Of a stretch of 64,000 nt of DNA, positions 33,280-44,762 are shown piece after piece. How positions within the stretch are numbered: the stretch's first letter is position 1; every line of letters begins with the position of its first letter. The notes below the pieces were generated by a model. That model worked only from the letters and a program-made list of their open reading frames with translations. It did not search any database and was not told the DNA's origin. Source of the stretch: Pigoraptor vietnamica (Eukaryota > Opisthokonta > Filasterea); the NCBI GenBank assembly GCA_943704525.1, contig CALSCQ010001169.1:1-64000 (forward strand), read 5' to 3'. Position numbers and translations under genes: made by a program.

Positions 33280-35935
33280 GGGGGGTTGAGGGGAAGTGGG
33301 CGTAACGGCCATGTTACTCAAATCCTCCGCGGCGGTGCAGGGCGTTTGAACTGCGTGCGCTCGTGGACTCGTTCGTCGCCGCTGCGTCGGGGTGGTTTGA
33401 TGCGAAGAGCGGCAATGCTCGCACACCCAACGTGGACTTCACCGACCTCCCGTCCTCGCCCAGCCTCGCGGACTCGACGCCCGGCCCGTCGCTGGCCGCG
33501 GGCCGCTTTGCGCGCCGCTGCCACACGCTGAGCGAAGCGGTGGACGCGCTCCTGGACGCCGTCGCCCCGTCTTCGCAAAAGACGAGCACCGTTTCACAGG
33601 CATCGCAGAGCGTGCCGTTGGGCCCTGGCGTGAGCTCATCGGAGTTTGGGAGTGGTAGTCCGAGCCAGCAACGCAGCGAGGCCCGCCACCACGCAGACGA
33701 TGGGAAGCGGAAGGAAGCGTCCAAGGCGCTCGTCGTGGCCACGCAGCTCGTCGGGGACTACCTGCAAGAAGGTTCGTTCCTGAGACACACACACTCTCTC
33801 TCTCGCGCGCGCGCTCTCTGAGCACTCAGAAGACATGCGTGCAATCTTTGATGGGCAATGTGTTTCTGTTGTGACACCTCGCCCGTGTTGTCCTGCCGCA
33901 GCGCTGCGCATTAAGCGTGGCGGCATTAAGGACGATCACAACGACTCGCCAAGCGGCGCGTCGTCCGACCAGGGCTCTCCGGACTGGCTGCACCGCTCGC
34001 GCACCCGCAGCAACCCCGCGCCCGCGCACCTAGAGCCGGCGCCGTCGATGATGGGCCGGCGGCGGTCGCTGTCGACGAGCAACATTGCGGACATCCACGC
34101 GGCGCAGCAGGCCTTCCAGCCGCGGCAGAGTGCGGCGCCAACGGGAGATGCCCTTCCCTCCATTGCGGGGAGCACAGAGTCGCTTGTGTCGACGCACGTG
34201 CCCCGCCCGGCCGATCCCGCCGACGGCGACGCCATCCAATCCCACCCGGCGTCGGCATCGCTGGCGGCGGCGGCGGCACAGGCGGCACGCGACCGCAACG
34301 TCTCGCGCGGTTTGGAGGGATCTGACGGCGACCTCGACCTGGAGACGGCGCTCGAGCTGGGACCGCCCGGCGCGCAGTCGCCTAAGAGACGCCTCGAGCG
34401 ATCAATTTCACACGACGAGTCGAATTCTGCGCTTGTTGCCCAGGAGGTGGCGAAGGCCGCGGCGGCGCAGCGTGAGTCGAAGCACCGGCGGACGGCGTCG
34501 TCGTTTGCGACGCTCAAGGGGGTTGGGCTGACGTGGATGTCGAAGACGGCGGCCAAGAAGCCGGGCGGCGGTGGCATGACGCGCACGGCGTCGCTGACGA
34601 ACCTCCAGATATTGCAGAAGAAGCTGAACCGCAAGACGAGTGACGGCGCGGGCGGCGGCGGCGGCGCGGAGCCCGGGCGCAGGGCGGGCCTGCGGCGTGG
34701 CGAGTCTGTGGATGCGGACGAAGGGGAGATGATGTTGGCGGAGGCGGCGGAGGCGTCGGAGGAGGGGGTGGAGGCGGATCTCCTCTCGATCGACGCGGAG
34801 GACATTGCGCGGCAGTTTGCGCTCCTCGACAGCGCGCTGTTGCAGCAGATCACGGCGGTCGAGTGTCTGGACTGCGCGTGGACGAAGAAGGACAAGGCGG
34901 AGCGCGCGCCGAACATCATTGCGTGCATCGAGTGGTTCAACCGCATCGCGCTGTTTCTGACGACGGAGATTCTCACGTGCGAGACGATGGGCGTCCGCGC
35001 GCAGGTGATGGTGCACTGCATCACGATCGCGCGCCACTGCCGCAAGCTGAACAACTTCAACGCGCTCAAGGCCATCCTCACGGGCCTCCAGTGCACGCCG
35101 ATATTCCGGCTCAAGAAGACGTGGGCGCTCGTCCCGCAAAAGGCGCGCAGGCACTTTGAGGAGCTGTCCGAGCTCATGTCCGAAGAGGCAAACCACCGCA
35201 ACTACCGGGAGGAGCTGCGGCGGGCGCGCGAGTCCGGGTCGCCGTGCGTGCCGTACCTCGGCATCTTCCTCACGGACTTTCTGTTCACGGAGAGCGCCTT
35301 CGCCGAGACGTCGGCGACGGACAAGCGGCAGACGCGCATGCTTGCGATCCTCGAGCAGTTCCAGGATCTGCAGCGGACGGCCGTGTACCCCTTCAACGGC
35401 AGCATGCGCATCCAGTCGTTTCTGCGGAACGCGCAGCACAACACGGAGCAGGAGAACTACCGCATCTCGCTCGAGCGCGAGCCGAAGGAAACGCAGCCGG
35501 CCGACGACGCAGACGACAACGCGTTCTTTGAGGCCCTGGGCACTGCGACGCACGAGCAGCTGCTCGCAGAGCTGCGGAGGCTGGAGGAAAGGCTCGATCG
35601 GTTATACGCGGAGATTGCGACGTCGTCGAACAAGGACGAGGAAGAGGCGGACCGCATGTGGGACATGCAGCGCAAGGTCACGCAGTTGCGAAATTTGGTG
35701 GGTGCCGCGCGGGTGCTGTCTGCCGTTGTTGTGTGGGACTGCGCGTCGTGCTGATGATGTCGTGTGCTTCTGTTCGCAGCTCAAACTGAAGAAGAAGGGC
35801 CCCTCCGCGTCGGACGAAGGGGGCGCGCGCACGATTGAGCGCACCGTGTCGCTGGACGAAAGCCACGACAGCCTCACGCTCGGCGCGCCGGCACTGAGCC
35901 TCTCTCTCGAAGACAGCATGGGCACGGCCGTGTGA
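31816..35935 (+). CDS. PH domain-RasGEF (CDC25-type) exchange factor
   Basis: Activates Ras-family GTPases by nucleotide exchange. Eight exons (31816-31875, 32077-32183, 32556-32671, 32770-32904, 33032-33230, 33341-33771, 33902-35697, 35780-35935) fit in phase, giving 999 residues. A PH domain occupies about residues 20-155: [27 protein letters not shown] spanning an intron, and [12 protein letters not shown] as the C-terminal helix. A Ser/Pro-rich linker follows. The catalytic CDC25 domain lies at about residues 645-870: [57 protein letters not shown], and [15 protein letters not shown], which is the strongest family signature. A RasGEF-N (REM) module is not clearly seen, although helices before the linker (residues 210-345) could be a diverged one. 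After the GEF domain there is a short coiled coil. Confidence 0.9.
32196..32520. repeat. CACATACG/TACATGCA minisatellite in RasGEF intron 2
   Basis: About 320 bases built from variants of a 16-18 base unit (CACACACACATACGTACATG and CACACACATACGCACATG types), filling the intron 32184-32555. Confidence 0.9.
33229..33285. repeat. GT repeat followed by a run of about 23 G, RasGEF intron 5
   Basis: (GT)n begins at the intron donor itself (33231) and runs into an uninterrupted G tract at 33263-33285. Such a tract could form G-quadruplex RNA, and its length is also prone to sequencing error. Confidence 0.85.
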
Positions 35936-36186
35936 TGCTAGTGACGGTGCTTCGTTCTCGCCCACTCGCCGTCTGTCCGTGTGATGCAAGGGACCCGTTC
36001 CCGCGCTCGGTTCCCACCACACGCGGCGTCTGTCCGCGCCATGTTCGCGCGCCGGCCCGTTTTGGTACGGGCTGAAGCGCAATCGGCGCCGCCGTAAATT
36101 ATGGACAGTACGTGTGTGCATGTGCCTCTTTGAGTGTGCGAGACGTGCACGTGCACCGACTGCCGCATGCAGAGCTTTGTGCGCGC

Positions 36187-36306
36187 TGCGTCTTCTCTCG
36201 CTCGAACACAGATGGGCTGCGTCTTCTCTCGCTGAACACAGATGGGCGGCGTCTTCTCTCGCTCAAACACGGATGGGCGGCGTCTTCTCTCGCTGAACAC
36301 AGAGGG
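36187..36306. repeat. Four-copy 30-base minisatellite
   Basis: Four tandem copies of a GCGTCTTCTCTCGCTGAACACAGATGG-like unit, with small changes between copies, in the 488-base gap between the stops of the RasGEF and ARL6 genes. Nothing else is seen in this gap. Confidence 0.9.
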
Positions 36307-36423
36307 GACCCCGAGATGAAGTGTTGAGCATGGTAGCGCACAAAGAGGCGATATTACCGCATTGAACGACAGTGGAAATTTCGAGTTTTTTTTTTTCACT
36401 TTGTTTAGACGCCGCCGCACGCG

Positions 36424-37550
36424 CTACGACTTATCGGACCTGATTTTGTCTGCGAGCCACTGGATGCCCTCCTGGAGCCCCTGCCCCGAAATGGCATTGC
36501 TCGCCCTGCGCACAGAGCACGTGGGTGGTCAGCCACCGCCGCAACACCGTCTTCGCGACATTGCCGTAGAGAAGCGCTTCCGCCAGGGGAGAACGACACT
36601 CAAATGCACAGCATGTACAGCGACCGCAGTTCGCGGCAGTCAAAGGGAAGAACCCCTTCTAATCAACAATTACACAGAAACAGCAACCAAGCGCGAATCA
36701 CACTGAGCAAACAGCACGCGCACATGCTCCCCACGTTATGTGCCACGGCTTGTCCTTGATGCGGTCGAGCTCGAGCAGGTTGGACCACTCGACGTGCGAG
36801 AGGGAGCCCGGCAAATCGAGCTTGTTTGCATAAAAGAGAATGGGAATTCGCCGCTTCTTGATGTCTGCGAGTCGGCACGTGCGGCACGTGTCAACCACAG
36901 AGGCAGACGACGGCACATGTCAACCGCAGAGGCAGACGACGGCACGTGTCAACAGCAGAGGCAGACGACGGCACGTGTCAACCACAGAGGCAGACGACGG
37001 CGCACGAGTGCACGCGCATTGGTGTGTGCAAGACGCACACGCTTCGAACACGGCCACGGATGTACCTTTATGTGACAAGAGCTGCGTGAGCTCGTCCTTC
37101 ACGACAACACTGCGGAAGCGGTCGGTGCTGTCGACGACGAATATGATGGCCTCGCAGTCCGAGTAGTAGTGCTCCCAGAGGGTGCGATAGCGCCCCTGCC
37201 CGCTCATATCGAACACGGTGAGCTGCAGAAGGCCCCCGTACTCCACGACCTCGACATTAAAGCCGACCGTGGGCACGACATCGGTGACTTGCGACTGCGC
37301 GTGATCCAGGGCACTTGTGTTAAATGCGGGGCTTGTTCTCACAGTGCCGCATGCACTTTTTTGCACTGCACGAAGGCACATGAACACCGTCGCAGCTCCA
37401 AAGTGCCGCACGCACGCACGCACGCACCTTGTCCGGTTTGAGCTTGTTGATGATGGTCGACTTGCCGCTGTTGTCCAGACCAACGCAGAGAATATTCACC
37501 TTGCGCTTGCGGAACCCAAAGAAGTCGAGGAAGCGGTCGAGGATCCCCAT
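36424..37550 (-). CDS. ARL6: ARL6/BBS3 small GTPase
   Basis: ARL6 (BBS3) recruits the BBSome coat to membranes at the ciliary base. Exons 37428-37550, 37066-37294, 36735-36864 and 36424-36505 are in phase and give 187 residues (human 186). [18 protein letters not shown] is the amphipathic start; as in other ARL6 proteins, Gly2 is present. G1 is GLDNSGKS, followed by TIINKLKP, which is typical of ARL6. G2 is PTVGFNVE, G3 is DMSGQGRYR (DxSGQ, an ARL6 hallmark, rather than DVGGQ), G4 is NKLD in [11 protein letters not shown], and the G5 region is [17 protein letters not shown]. Intron 2 consists largely of a 29-base minisatellite. The gene is divergent from AK9, another ciliary gene. Confidence 0.97.
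36882..37001. repeat. 29-base minisatellite in ARL6 intron 2
   Basis: Four tandem copies of a unit like CGGCACGTGTCAACCACAG plus AGGCAGACGA; it makes up more than half of the 201-base intron. Confidence 0.9.
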
Positions 37551-37572
37551 GGCTGCCGCTGCCCCCTAGCGT

Positions 37573-37587
37573 GGGGGGGGGGGGGGG
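37573..37587. repeat. Run of 15 G upstream of ARL6
   Basis: Uninterrupted G tract 23 bases upstream of the ARL6 start codon, in the ARL6/AK9 divergent space. Confidence 0.85.
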
Positions 37588-37855
37588 TTGAAGAACGCCC
37601 TCAACGCCCGCTGCAGAGACGCGCGCTGCCGCCGCCGCCACCGTGCGCCTGTCCGCTGCCGCCACCCACTCCGTACGCAGACGTCCCTCTGCGCGGCGCA
37701 GCACTCCAAGGGGCACTTGGCAAGCGGCGGGCTATTTGCCGAGAGTAAGGTACTGCGTGTTGAACAATAGGGACGTGTGGACACCTCCCGCAATCGGCTG
37801 CTGCATTGCCGTCGCATCCGGGGTGGCTGTACGTCCGGTGGCGCATCCGGGGCAG

Positions 37856-37878
37856 TCCCTGGCAACGGCCATGGCAAC
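37856..37878. promoter_or_regulatory. X-box-like RFX half-sites between ARL6 and AK9
   Basis: GTCCCTGGCAAC at 37856 resembles the RFX X-box (GTNRCC then RGYAAC) with two mismatches in the left half. A second GGCAAC half-site is at 37873-37878. The pair lies in the 532 bases between two divergent ciliary genes, where X-boxes are expected in organisms that use RFX factors. Function is inference. Confidence 0.4.
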
Positions 37879-38082
37879 GCATGGGACTGATACACCAGCG
37901 CACTCAGAACATCTATTGAAGGGCCTTTCGGAGGGCAAGAGTATACCCACTTCGCCTCGTTTGCGTGCATGTGCGTGCGTCTGTGCGTCTCTCTGCGGCT
38001 GTGGGCGCGTGTTCTCGCGCACGGCGTTGCATGATCGTGCTTTTGGCGAACGGCGCAAGTCCGGCGGGGACTGTCGCGTAGA

Positions 38083-41000
38083 ATGGCCGAGGAGGTGCGT
38101 GTCGACAACCGCGACAGTGCGCCGTCTTCGTCGCAGCACCGCTCACCGCATGCTCTGCAGACCATTGACGAGGCCGCTGAGGTCGACTTTATCTACGAGG
38201 ATGCGTACAACGAGGACGAGGCCCTGAAGCGGTTCATCAACGACCGCCCCGGCGGATTCCTCGTGATTGGTAAGCCGGGAAGTGGCCGGTCGACCCTCGC
38301 GCGCAACCTCGCGCTCCGCACGGGCTCGGAGCTTGTGGACATTCCGACGTCGGTGGAGGGCGCCATTACTGCTGGCACGCCGGCGGGACTCAAGGTCGGT
38401 GTGTTGTGGCGTACATCTTCCCGTGTGGCGTGTGTGCATTTGCCGCGTAGTGTGTGCCCGTGAGCTGTTGTTGTGGGTCCGTGCAGTGCTCTTGTGGGCA
38501 TGCGTTCCAGTGTGGGCCACACCAGACTGAAAAGGCTAAATATCTCTGTGCGCAGGCGCGTGAGCTGCTGTTTGCTGGCCACGCAATCCCCACGGAGCTC
38601 GTGCTCGAAGTGCTGGAGGAACGCATCGAATCGCCCGATGTGGCCTACCGCGGTGAGTTATGTACTTGTGAATGTCGCCGCGTGCGGTGCGAGTGCGGAG
38701 TGCAATGGACTTATGTGGCGCGATGCACTGACTTGTGTGCCCTGTGTGTGCGTGTGTGCGCGCAGGATACGTTCTCGACGGCCTCTTCGATTGCAGCGCG
38801 GACCTCCCCGCACAGATTGAGTTTGTGCGCGGACTCAAGCGTCGCCCGGACGTTATCATCAACGTGGACATTGGCGATCGCGACCTCGAGCGCCGGCGTG
38901 TCAGCCAGCTCGTGGATCCCCACACCAATGCCGTGTACGTGAACGACCAGTACAACCCGCGCGTTGCGATTGTGCAACCGCCGAAGCAGACGGTCGTCGG
39001 GCTGGGCATTGACGAAGTGCTCGACGGCGCCGAGGAGAACGACGGCCAGAGCGAGGCCTCGGCAGAGCTTGTCACGGGCGACGCATCCCTCGAGACGCCG
39101 CCGGCGGATGTGATTGCGCGGCTGGTGAAGCGGCGCGAGGACACGATTGGGATGGTGCGCGATGCCCTGCAGGCTTACGAGGCGAACGCGCCCGCGATTG
39201 CGCAGCTCCTCGCCGAGCACGACGAGCTGCGCGTGGTGCACGTGGACGGCACGCAGCCGATCGACGCGAACGTGCGGCTGCTGCTGGAGAAGATTGCGCT
39301 GATGGACCTGACGCCCGTCGTGGAGCCCATTCGCCTGCACCTGCCGATCGACGTCGGCGAGGACCTGAGCGAGGACGTGCTGAGCCGCCTGGTGATTGTG
39401 GACACGGACGACGCGTGGCCGTGGCTGCCGAGCCCCTTTGGCCGCTTCTGCCCCGTGGAGTACATGCGGGAGAACCGCGCGCTCGTGTCTGGCAAGGCGG
39501 GTTTTGCGGTGGGGTACCTCGGCATGCTCTTCCTCATGGCGAGCGAGGAGAACGTCGAGCTCTTCATGAAGAACCCGCGGATGTACCTCATGCAGCGGTG
39601 CGTGGCGCTGGGCGTGCGTGTGCGTGCGCAAGTGCTCGCTGCGACCGTGCCAACAGTCATTAACCTCTCCTCTCTTCCCTCTTCCCTCTCTCTACTCCCA
39701 TGTTCCCACAGGCCCACCATCAACTGCCGCCTGTGGCTCCTCGGCGGTCCCATGTCTGGCAAGATGACGCTGGCCAAGGGGCTTGCGGACACGTACGGCG
39801 CCAAGGTCATCACGCTCGCCAGCGCCATCGAGGGCCTCATCGCCGACGAGTCGCACCCGGAGCGTGAGCAGATCAAGACGGCCGCCGCCGCCCTGCGCGC
39901 AGGGTCGACGTTCCCGACGGAGCTCAACGTCATGGCGCTGAAGCACGCGGTGGAGGAGGCGACCGGCGGAGACCCCTCGGCCGGCTTTATTCTCGTCGGG
40001 TACCCGACCAACTCGGACCAGGCGCACGAGCTGTTTGACTCTGGCATCCCCCTCCCCGACGGCGTCGTCGTTCTCATCGACATGAGCGCGGAGGCCGCGT
40101 CGCACACGCGCGCAATGTCTGCGTTCATCGATCCCACGACGGGGCACGCTGTGTACGCGGGCACGGACCGCCAGGGCGCATACCTCACGTGGCCACGATA
40201 CTCGTCGTCGCTGTATGACGCGTGGAACGAAGTGTTTCAGGAGAACATCAACGACGTGCTCGATGCGATCAAGGTGGTCGCCCTGCCCGTCTACGAGGTG
40301 AACCTGGACTCGCCCGCGGACGTTGTGCTGCGCAACACGGTCAAGGCCGTGAACCCCTTCCACCCGCGCGCGATCAACAAGCACCCGTCGCTGCTGGAGG
40401 TCGAGGAGGGCATCATTCCCTACGGCGACTCGAAGTACTACTGCCCCGTGCTCCTCCGCGACCTGCGCATTCTCAAGCGCGGTGGCGAGGAGTATAGCGT
40501 GCAGTTTCTCGACCGCACGTACCACCTCAGCTCGGAGGACGCGATGGAGGCCTTCATTCTCAAGCCGGACGAGTATCTGCCTCTCGTCAAGGCGCCCTCG
40601 ATCCCACCCCTCCGCATCGTCATACTTGGCCCGCGCGGGTCGGGCAAGACGACGCACGGGCAGCGGCTGGGCGAGGAGCTCGGGATCACGTGGGTGCCGT
40701 TCCACGAAAAGTTCCCGGAGACGCGCGCGGCGGAGGAAGGGGAGCCTCCCCACGTGACGGCCGCGCTGATGGACTTTTGGCACGGCAAGGAGCACGCGGC
40801 GAAGGGCATTGTCCTCGAGGGCTTCCCGAAGAGCACGGAGGAGGTGCGTGTGCTCGTGTGTGGGCCGTGTGTTCTTATGTGTGCGTGCGTGTGTTCTTGT
40901 GTGTATCTGCTTTGTGTGTGTGTGTGTGTGTACGTGCGTGTGTTCTTATGTATATCTGCTTTGTGTGTGTGTCTGTGTACGTGCGTGTGTTCTTATGTAT

Positions 41001-44000
41001 ATCAGCTTTGTGTGCACGTGCATGTGTGTGTGTGTGTCGTGTGCGTTGCATGTATTGTCCTATCCCTGGCGCCGCTTGACATGCCCCCATGACCCACGCA
41101 GGTGACGCTGATGGGCGATCGCAACATCATCCCGGACGCCGTCGTTATTCTCCGGCTGCAGGCGGAGACTGCCATTCGCCGGCTATACAAGTCGACGTAC
41201 GAGCAGGAGCTCGTCAACCGCGAGCGTCGCAAGAAGAAGATTGCGGCCGCGAAGGCGGAGGCGGAGCGCGCGGGCGAGGAGTTTGAGATGGAACAGGAGG
41301 ACGCGGACGACGAGGAAACGGGCCCCGCCCTCGAGAACAAGCTCAAGGAGCTCATCACGGAGCACAACGACAACGACATGGCGCTCCTCGACGAGATTCG
41401 CGCGTCGTTTGAGGAGCTGCAGGTGCCCGTCATCGAGGTCAACGCGAGCCGCGACAAGCGCATCGTGTGGTCGGCGCTGCGCAAGGCCATCGCGGCGTAC
41501 GTCGAGCACCGCGCGAGCCTCTTTGAGACGGTCAACATCCTCGAGCCCGAAATCGCCGAGGGCCTCGTGCGCTCCGGTCACGTGCTTCCCAGCAAGTTCA
41601 ACCGGTGGTGCCCCGTGGAGGTCGCCGAGGGGCGCGCGATTGTGCCGCTCGACCGCACCGCGCCCACCATCGCCGCAAAGTACCGCCGCCACATTTACTT
41701 TTTCGCGTCGACCGCGAACCGCGAGAAGTTTGCCACGGACCCGCGCAAGTACGCCTCCCTCGCGCCGCCGCCCCCCGCGACGCCCGTGCGGTTTGCTGTC
41801 GTGGGCCCGCCGAAGAGCGGCAAGACGACGCTCGCGCGGCGGTTCGCGACGGACCTCCGCCTCACGCGGCTGAGTGCGGGCGAGGCGATTCGGCTGGTGC
41901 TTGACAAGCACCGCGATACGCAGCTCGGGCTGGCGATGGACGCGCAGCTGCGCAGCGGGCGCGAGCTCTCGGACGAGATGGTCGTGACGGCGATTGAGCT
42001 CGCCATTGGCACGGCCAATTCGACTGGGTGCGTAGGCAGCGCGAGTTTGGTGTGCGCTGGAAAGGGCGTTTTGTGCTTTCGTCTGTAGGCTTTCTGCCAG
42101 TTCGCCTGCTGACTTTGCCCTTGTGTACCACGCAGCTACGTGCTCGACGGCTTCCCCTCGTCGCAGTCGCAGGTGGAACTGCTTGAGAAGAAGGGCATCC
42201 TGCCGTCTGTGATTATTGAGCTTGAGCTCGCCGACGAGTCGATTCTCGCACGCGGCGCTGCCGACCGCGCGCAGTCCTCGCGGGCCAACCACCTGCACGA
42301 CAGCGACCGCATTCTGCGCGTGCGTGCGGAGGCGTACCGCGCGAGCATCGGCCAGGTGCGCGCGTGGTACGAGACGCGCCACAACAACTGGAAGGCGCTG
42401 TCGGGCGAGAAGTCCAAGTGGTGGCTAGTGACGGAGACGCAGCGCATCCTTCGCGCGAACATCCACCACCGTCAGATATTCTTCGCCAAGCAGCGGAAGG
42501 GTGCGTTTCGCGCATTCACGTGGCTTGCACTTTTGTCTTGCACTCCCTCTCCGTCATTTTCTCTGCGCCAGTGCACGTGTCGCTCCCGAAACGTCTGACA
42601 CGCGCCCACTTGCAGGTCACGCGGCCAGCATTGCGGACATGGGCGTTGCCCCGACGGAGTTTGCGGCGCACATTGGTGCGTTTGGGCACTTCTGCCCGGT
42701 GAGCCTCGTCGACCGCGGCGAGCTCATCGACTGCCTCGGCCGTGACTTCAAGTACGCCGCTGTGTACAGGGTATGTGGCGAAAAGGGTGGTCGGTCTGAC
42801 CCATCGCACGCGCGTCGCATTGACTTGGGACAGGAGAAGGAACAGTGATAGTGGTGAAATGTGACTTAAGTGAGGGTCTACGACTAGTCCATCGTTTTTT
42901 CGCCAACTGACCGCGCCGTCGCATCACGTGTTGCGCCACTGCAGGGCCTGTACTACAAGATGAACGGCCCCGAGGAGCTCGACCGCTTCCTCCACCACCC
43001 CTCGCACTATGTGGCGCACACGCTGCCCGCGCAGCTGCCGGTGAAGAGGAGCGCCCTCGACGTCAAGATGATGTTCCCCAAGCAGCTTGAGCTCAAAGGA
43101 TACTGCCCGGTCACGTTCTACGAGGGCGGCCTCAGGTCAGTGCAAGCATTAACGCACGCGCGCACACACACACGCACGCGCGCACGCAAAAACACGCGCG
43201 CACGCGACGCTGTCGTACAGCCGCCCCGTGGCAATGGCTTACGCTCCGCTGCACGACAGGTACGAGAGCATCGTTCCCGGCAGCCTCGACTTTGTCGCAG
43301 AGTACGACGGGCGCCTTTATGCCATGGCCACGGACGAGGAATTGGAGCGATTCATGCGGTGGGTTTTGCCCTTCGGGAATCACTCTCTAGTCAATGCATC
43401 CCCGTTGTGTTGCGTGCGCACTTTCGTTCCGTCGTCTCATTACTGCGTCCTGTTGCGCGCCGCAGCACCCCCGCCAAGTATGCGAACCTCGAGCTGCCGA
43501 AGAAGCTGCCGCCGGTGCGCTCGCCCCTCGCGATTGCGAGCCTGCCCATACTCGGCTACATGGAGCAGACGGTCGCCTCTTCAATCACGAGGGCGCTGAC
43601 CGACCTCGGCCGCCTCAAGCCCAAGTACCCCTTCCTCACGGCGCAGGAATCGGCCCTGCGCTACATCGGCGTTCACCTCAAAGGTCCGTTGCGCGCGATG
43701 GCTCCTAGTCGCACGCTGTAGCTCGTGGTGTGCTTTATTGTGTGTGCGACCAGCATTATAGTCGCACCCCCGAGTTCGTTTTCCAACCGTGCCTTCCCCT
43801 ATTTCGCCGCGCAGCGTACAACCCGCGGCTGACGGACTTCACGCGCAAGCGATTCCGAAAGCTTCTCACGCACTTTGAGGACAGCTGCGCGCTGATCCCC
43901 TACCTCCGCCAGAGCATGCGCGACACGTACATGAAGCCCGCGGAGCGCCCCATCGACTTTGACTACAAGATGGACCGCTTCCTGCGCCTGCGCGACCGCT

Positions 44001-44170
44001 CTGTCCTCGCCGCCCTCGTCGCGGGCGTGTCCACCCACGGCCGCGCGTCGGTCGGTTCCGCCGCGGGGATCGCCCCGCAGCCCCCGTCCGAGAGCCGCCC
44101 CGCGAGCGCCGGTCGCCGCCCGAGGCCAATGAGCGGAAGGCGCATTGACGTTGTGCCGGCCGAAGCGTAA
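38083..44170 (+). CDS. AK9: AK9-type multi-domain adenylate/nucleoside kinase
   Basis: AK9 interconverts adenine and other nucleoside mono-, di- and triphosphates and is linked to cilia. Eleven exons (38083-38394, 38556-38652, 38766-39597, 39712-40843, 41102-42027, 42136-42500, 42616-42770, 42945-43135, 43221-43358, 43466-43683, 43815-44170) agree in phase: 1,573 residues (human about 1,900). Four P-loops: GKPGSGRST (residue 63), GGPMSGKMT (about 424), GPRGSGKTT (about 720), GPPKSGKTT (about 1025). In the first, Walker Lys is Arg69. LID/NMP regions follow (GYVLDGLFD, GFILVGYP, GIVLEGFP, GYVLDGFP). Repeated F-CPV modules (FCPVEYM, YCPVLL, WCPVEVA, FCPVSLV, YCPVTFY) are AK9-specific. The C-terminus (LPILGYMEQTVASSITRAL, YPFLTAQESALRYIGVHLK) is clearly AK9. 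Confidence 0.96.
40844..41101. repeat. Three-copy tandem repeat in AK9 intron 4
   Basis: About three copies of a roughly 50-base unit (GTGCGTGTGTTCTTATGTAT followed by ATCTGCTTTGTGTGTGTGTG) fill the longest intron of the gene. Confidence 0.85.
43141..43207. repeat. CACG/CACA simple sequence in AK9 intron 8
   Basis: CA and CACG repeats occupy most of the 85-base intron 43136-43220. Confidence 0.8.
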
Positions 44171-44330
44171 CAGTTACAGACTGCGCGTGTGCGTGTGCGG
44201 CGCGTCTCGAATTGCTGCGTTGCTTGCCTGCAAATTTCCTCTCAGTAAATGAAACACTATTGCACTTCTCTTGTGTTCTGCTCGTCCCTCACTCGAATAG
44301 ACAATTGGGGAAAAAGGAAAAAATATATTG

Positions 44331-44522
44331 GAGACACCACGTCGGCCGATCCCCGACCATCGTCACGCACTCATGACGGCACCCGGCCCGGCGCCACTGT
44401 CGGCCCGCGCCGATCTCGGCCTGCACTTGTTCGGCCCCGTGGACGTACTGCCCCGGCACACGCGCACCATCCCATCACCCCCCAGACACCACGCAATCCC
44501 CGACCGTCGTCACGCACGCTCA
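44331..44522. repeat. Pair of 40-base direct repeats in the AK9/F-box gap
   Basis: GACACCACG...ATCCCCGACCATCGTCACGC at 44333 recurs at 44484 with a few changes. The copies are 150 bases apart in the 592-base gap between AK9 and the F-box gene. The rest of the gap shows no coding signal. Confidence 0.7.
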
Positions 44523-44586
44523 GGCGGTGGTCCACTCAGGCGTCTGCCCGTATGCGACACCGCGCCCGGTCAAAACAAACGTCAAA

Positions 44587-44594
44587 TCACGTGA
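44587..44594. promoter_or_regulatory. TCACGTGA palindrome upstream of the F-box/LRR gene
   Basis: Full eight-base palindrome 169 bases upstream of the start at 44763. Confidence 0.45.
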
Positions 44595-44762
44595 CGCTTC
44601 TGTGCGTTTTTTCAGCCGGCCCGTACTCACGGGAGCACTCAAGGGAGTTATACCCCTGGCTGGCCCGTGTCGCGCACCCACTGTGTCCACTGTATATGCG
44701 CACACTCGCACACAACGGACTCCATTCACGCTCGGCACTGCGCGGCGATTGCCGAGCGAGAG

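Noticed and set aside
44667-44762. Earlier in-frame ATG of the F-box gene
   Set aside because: The extra 32 residues are His/Cys-rich and unlike a protein start; the F-box begins at 44763.
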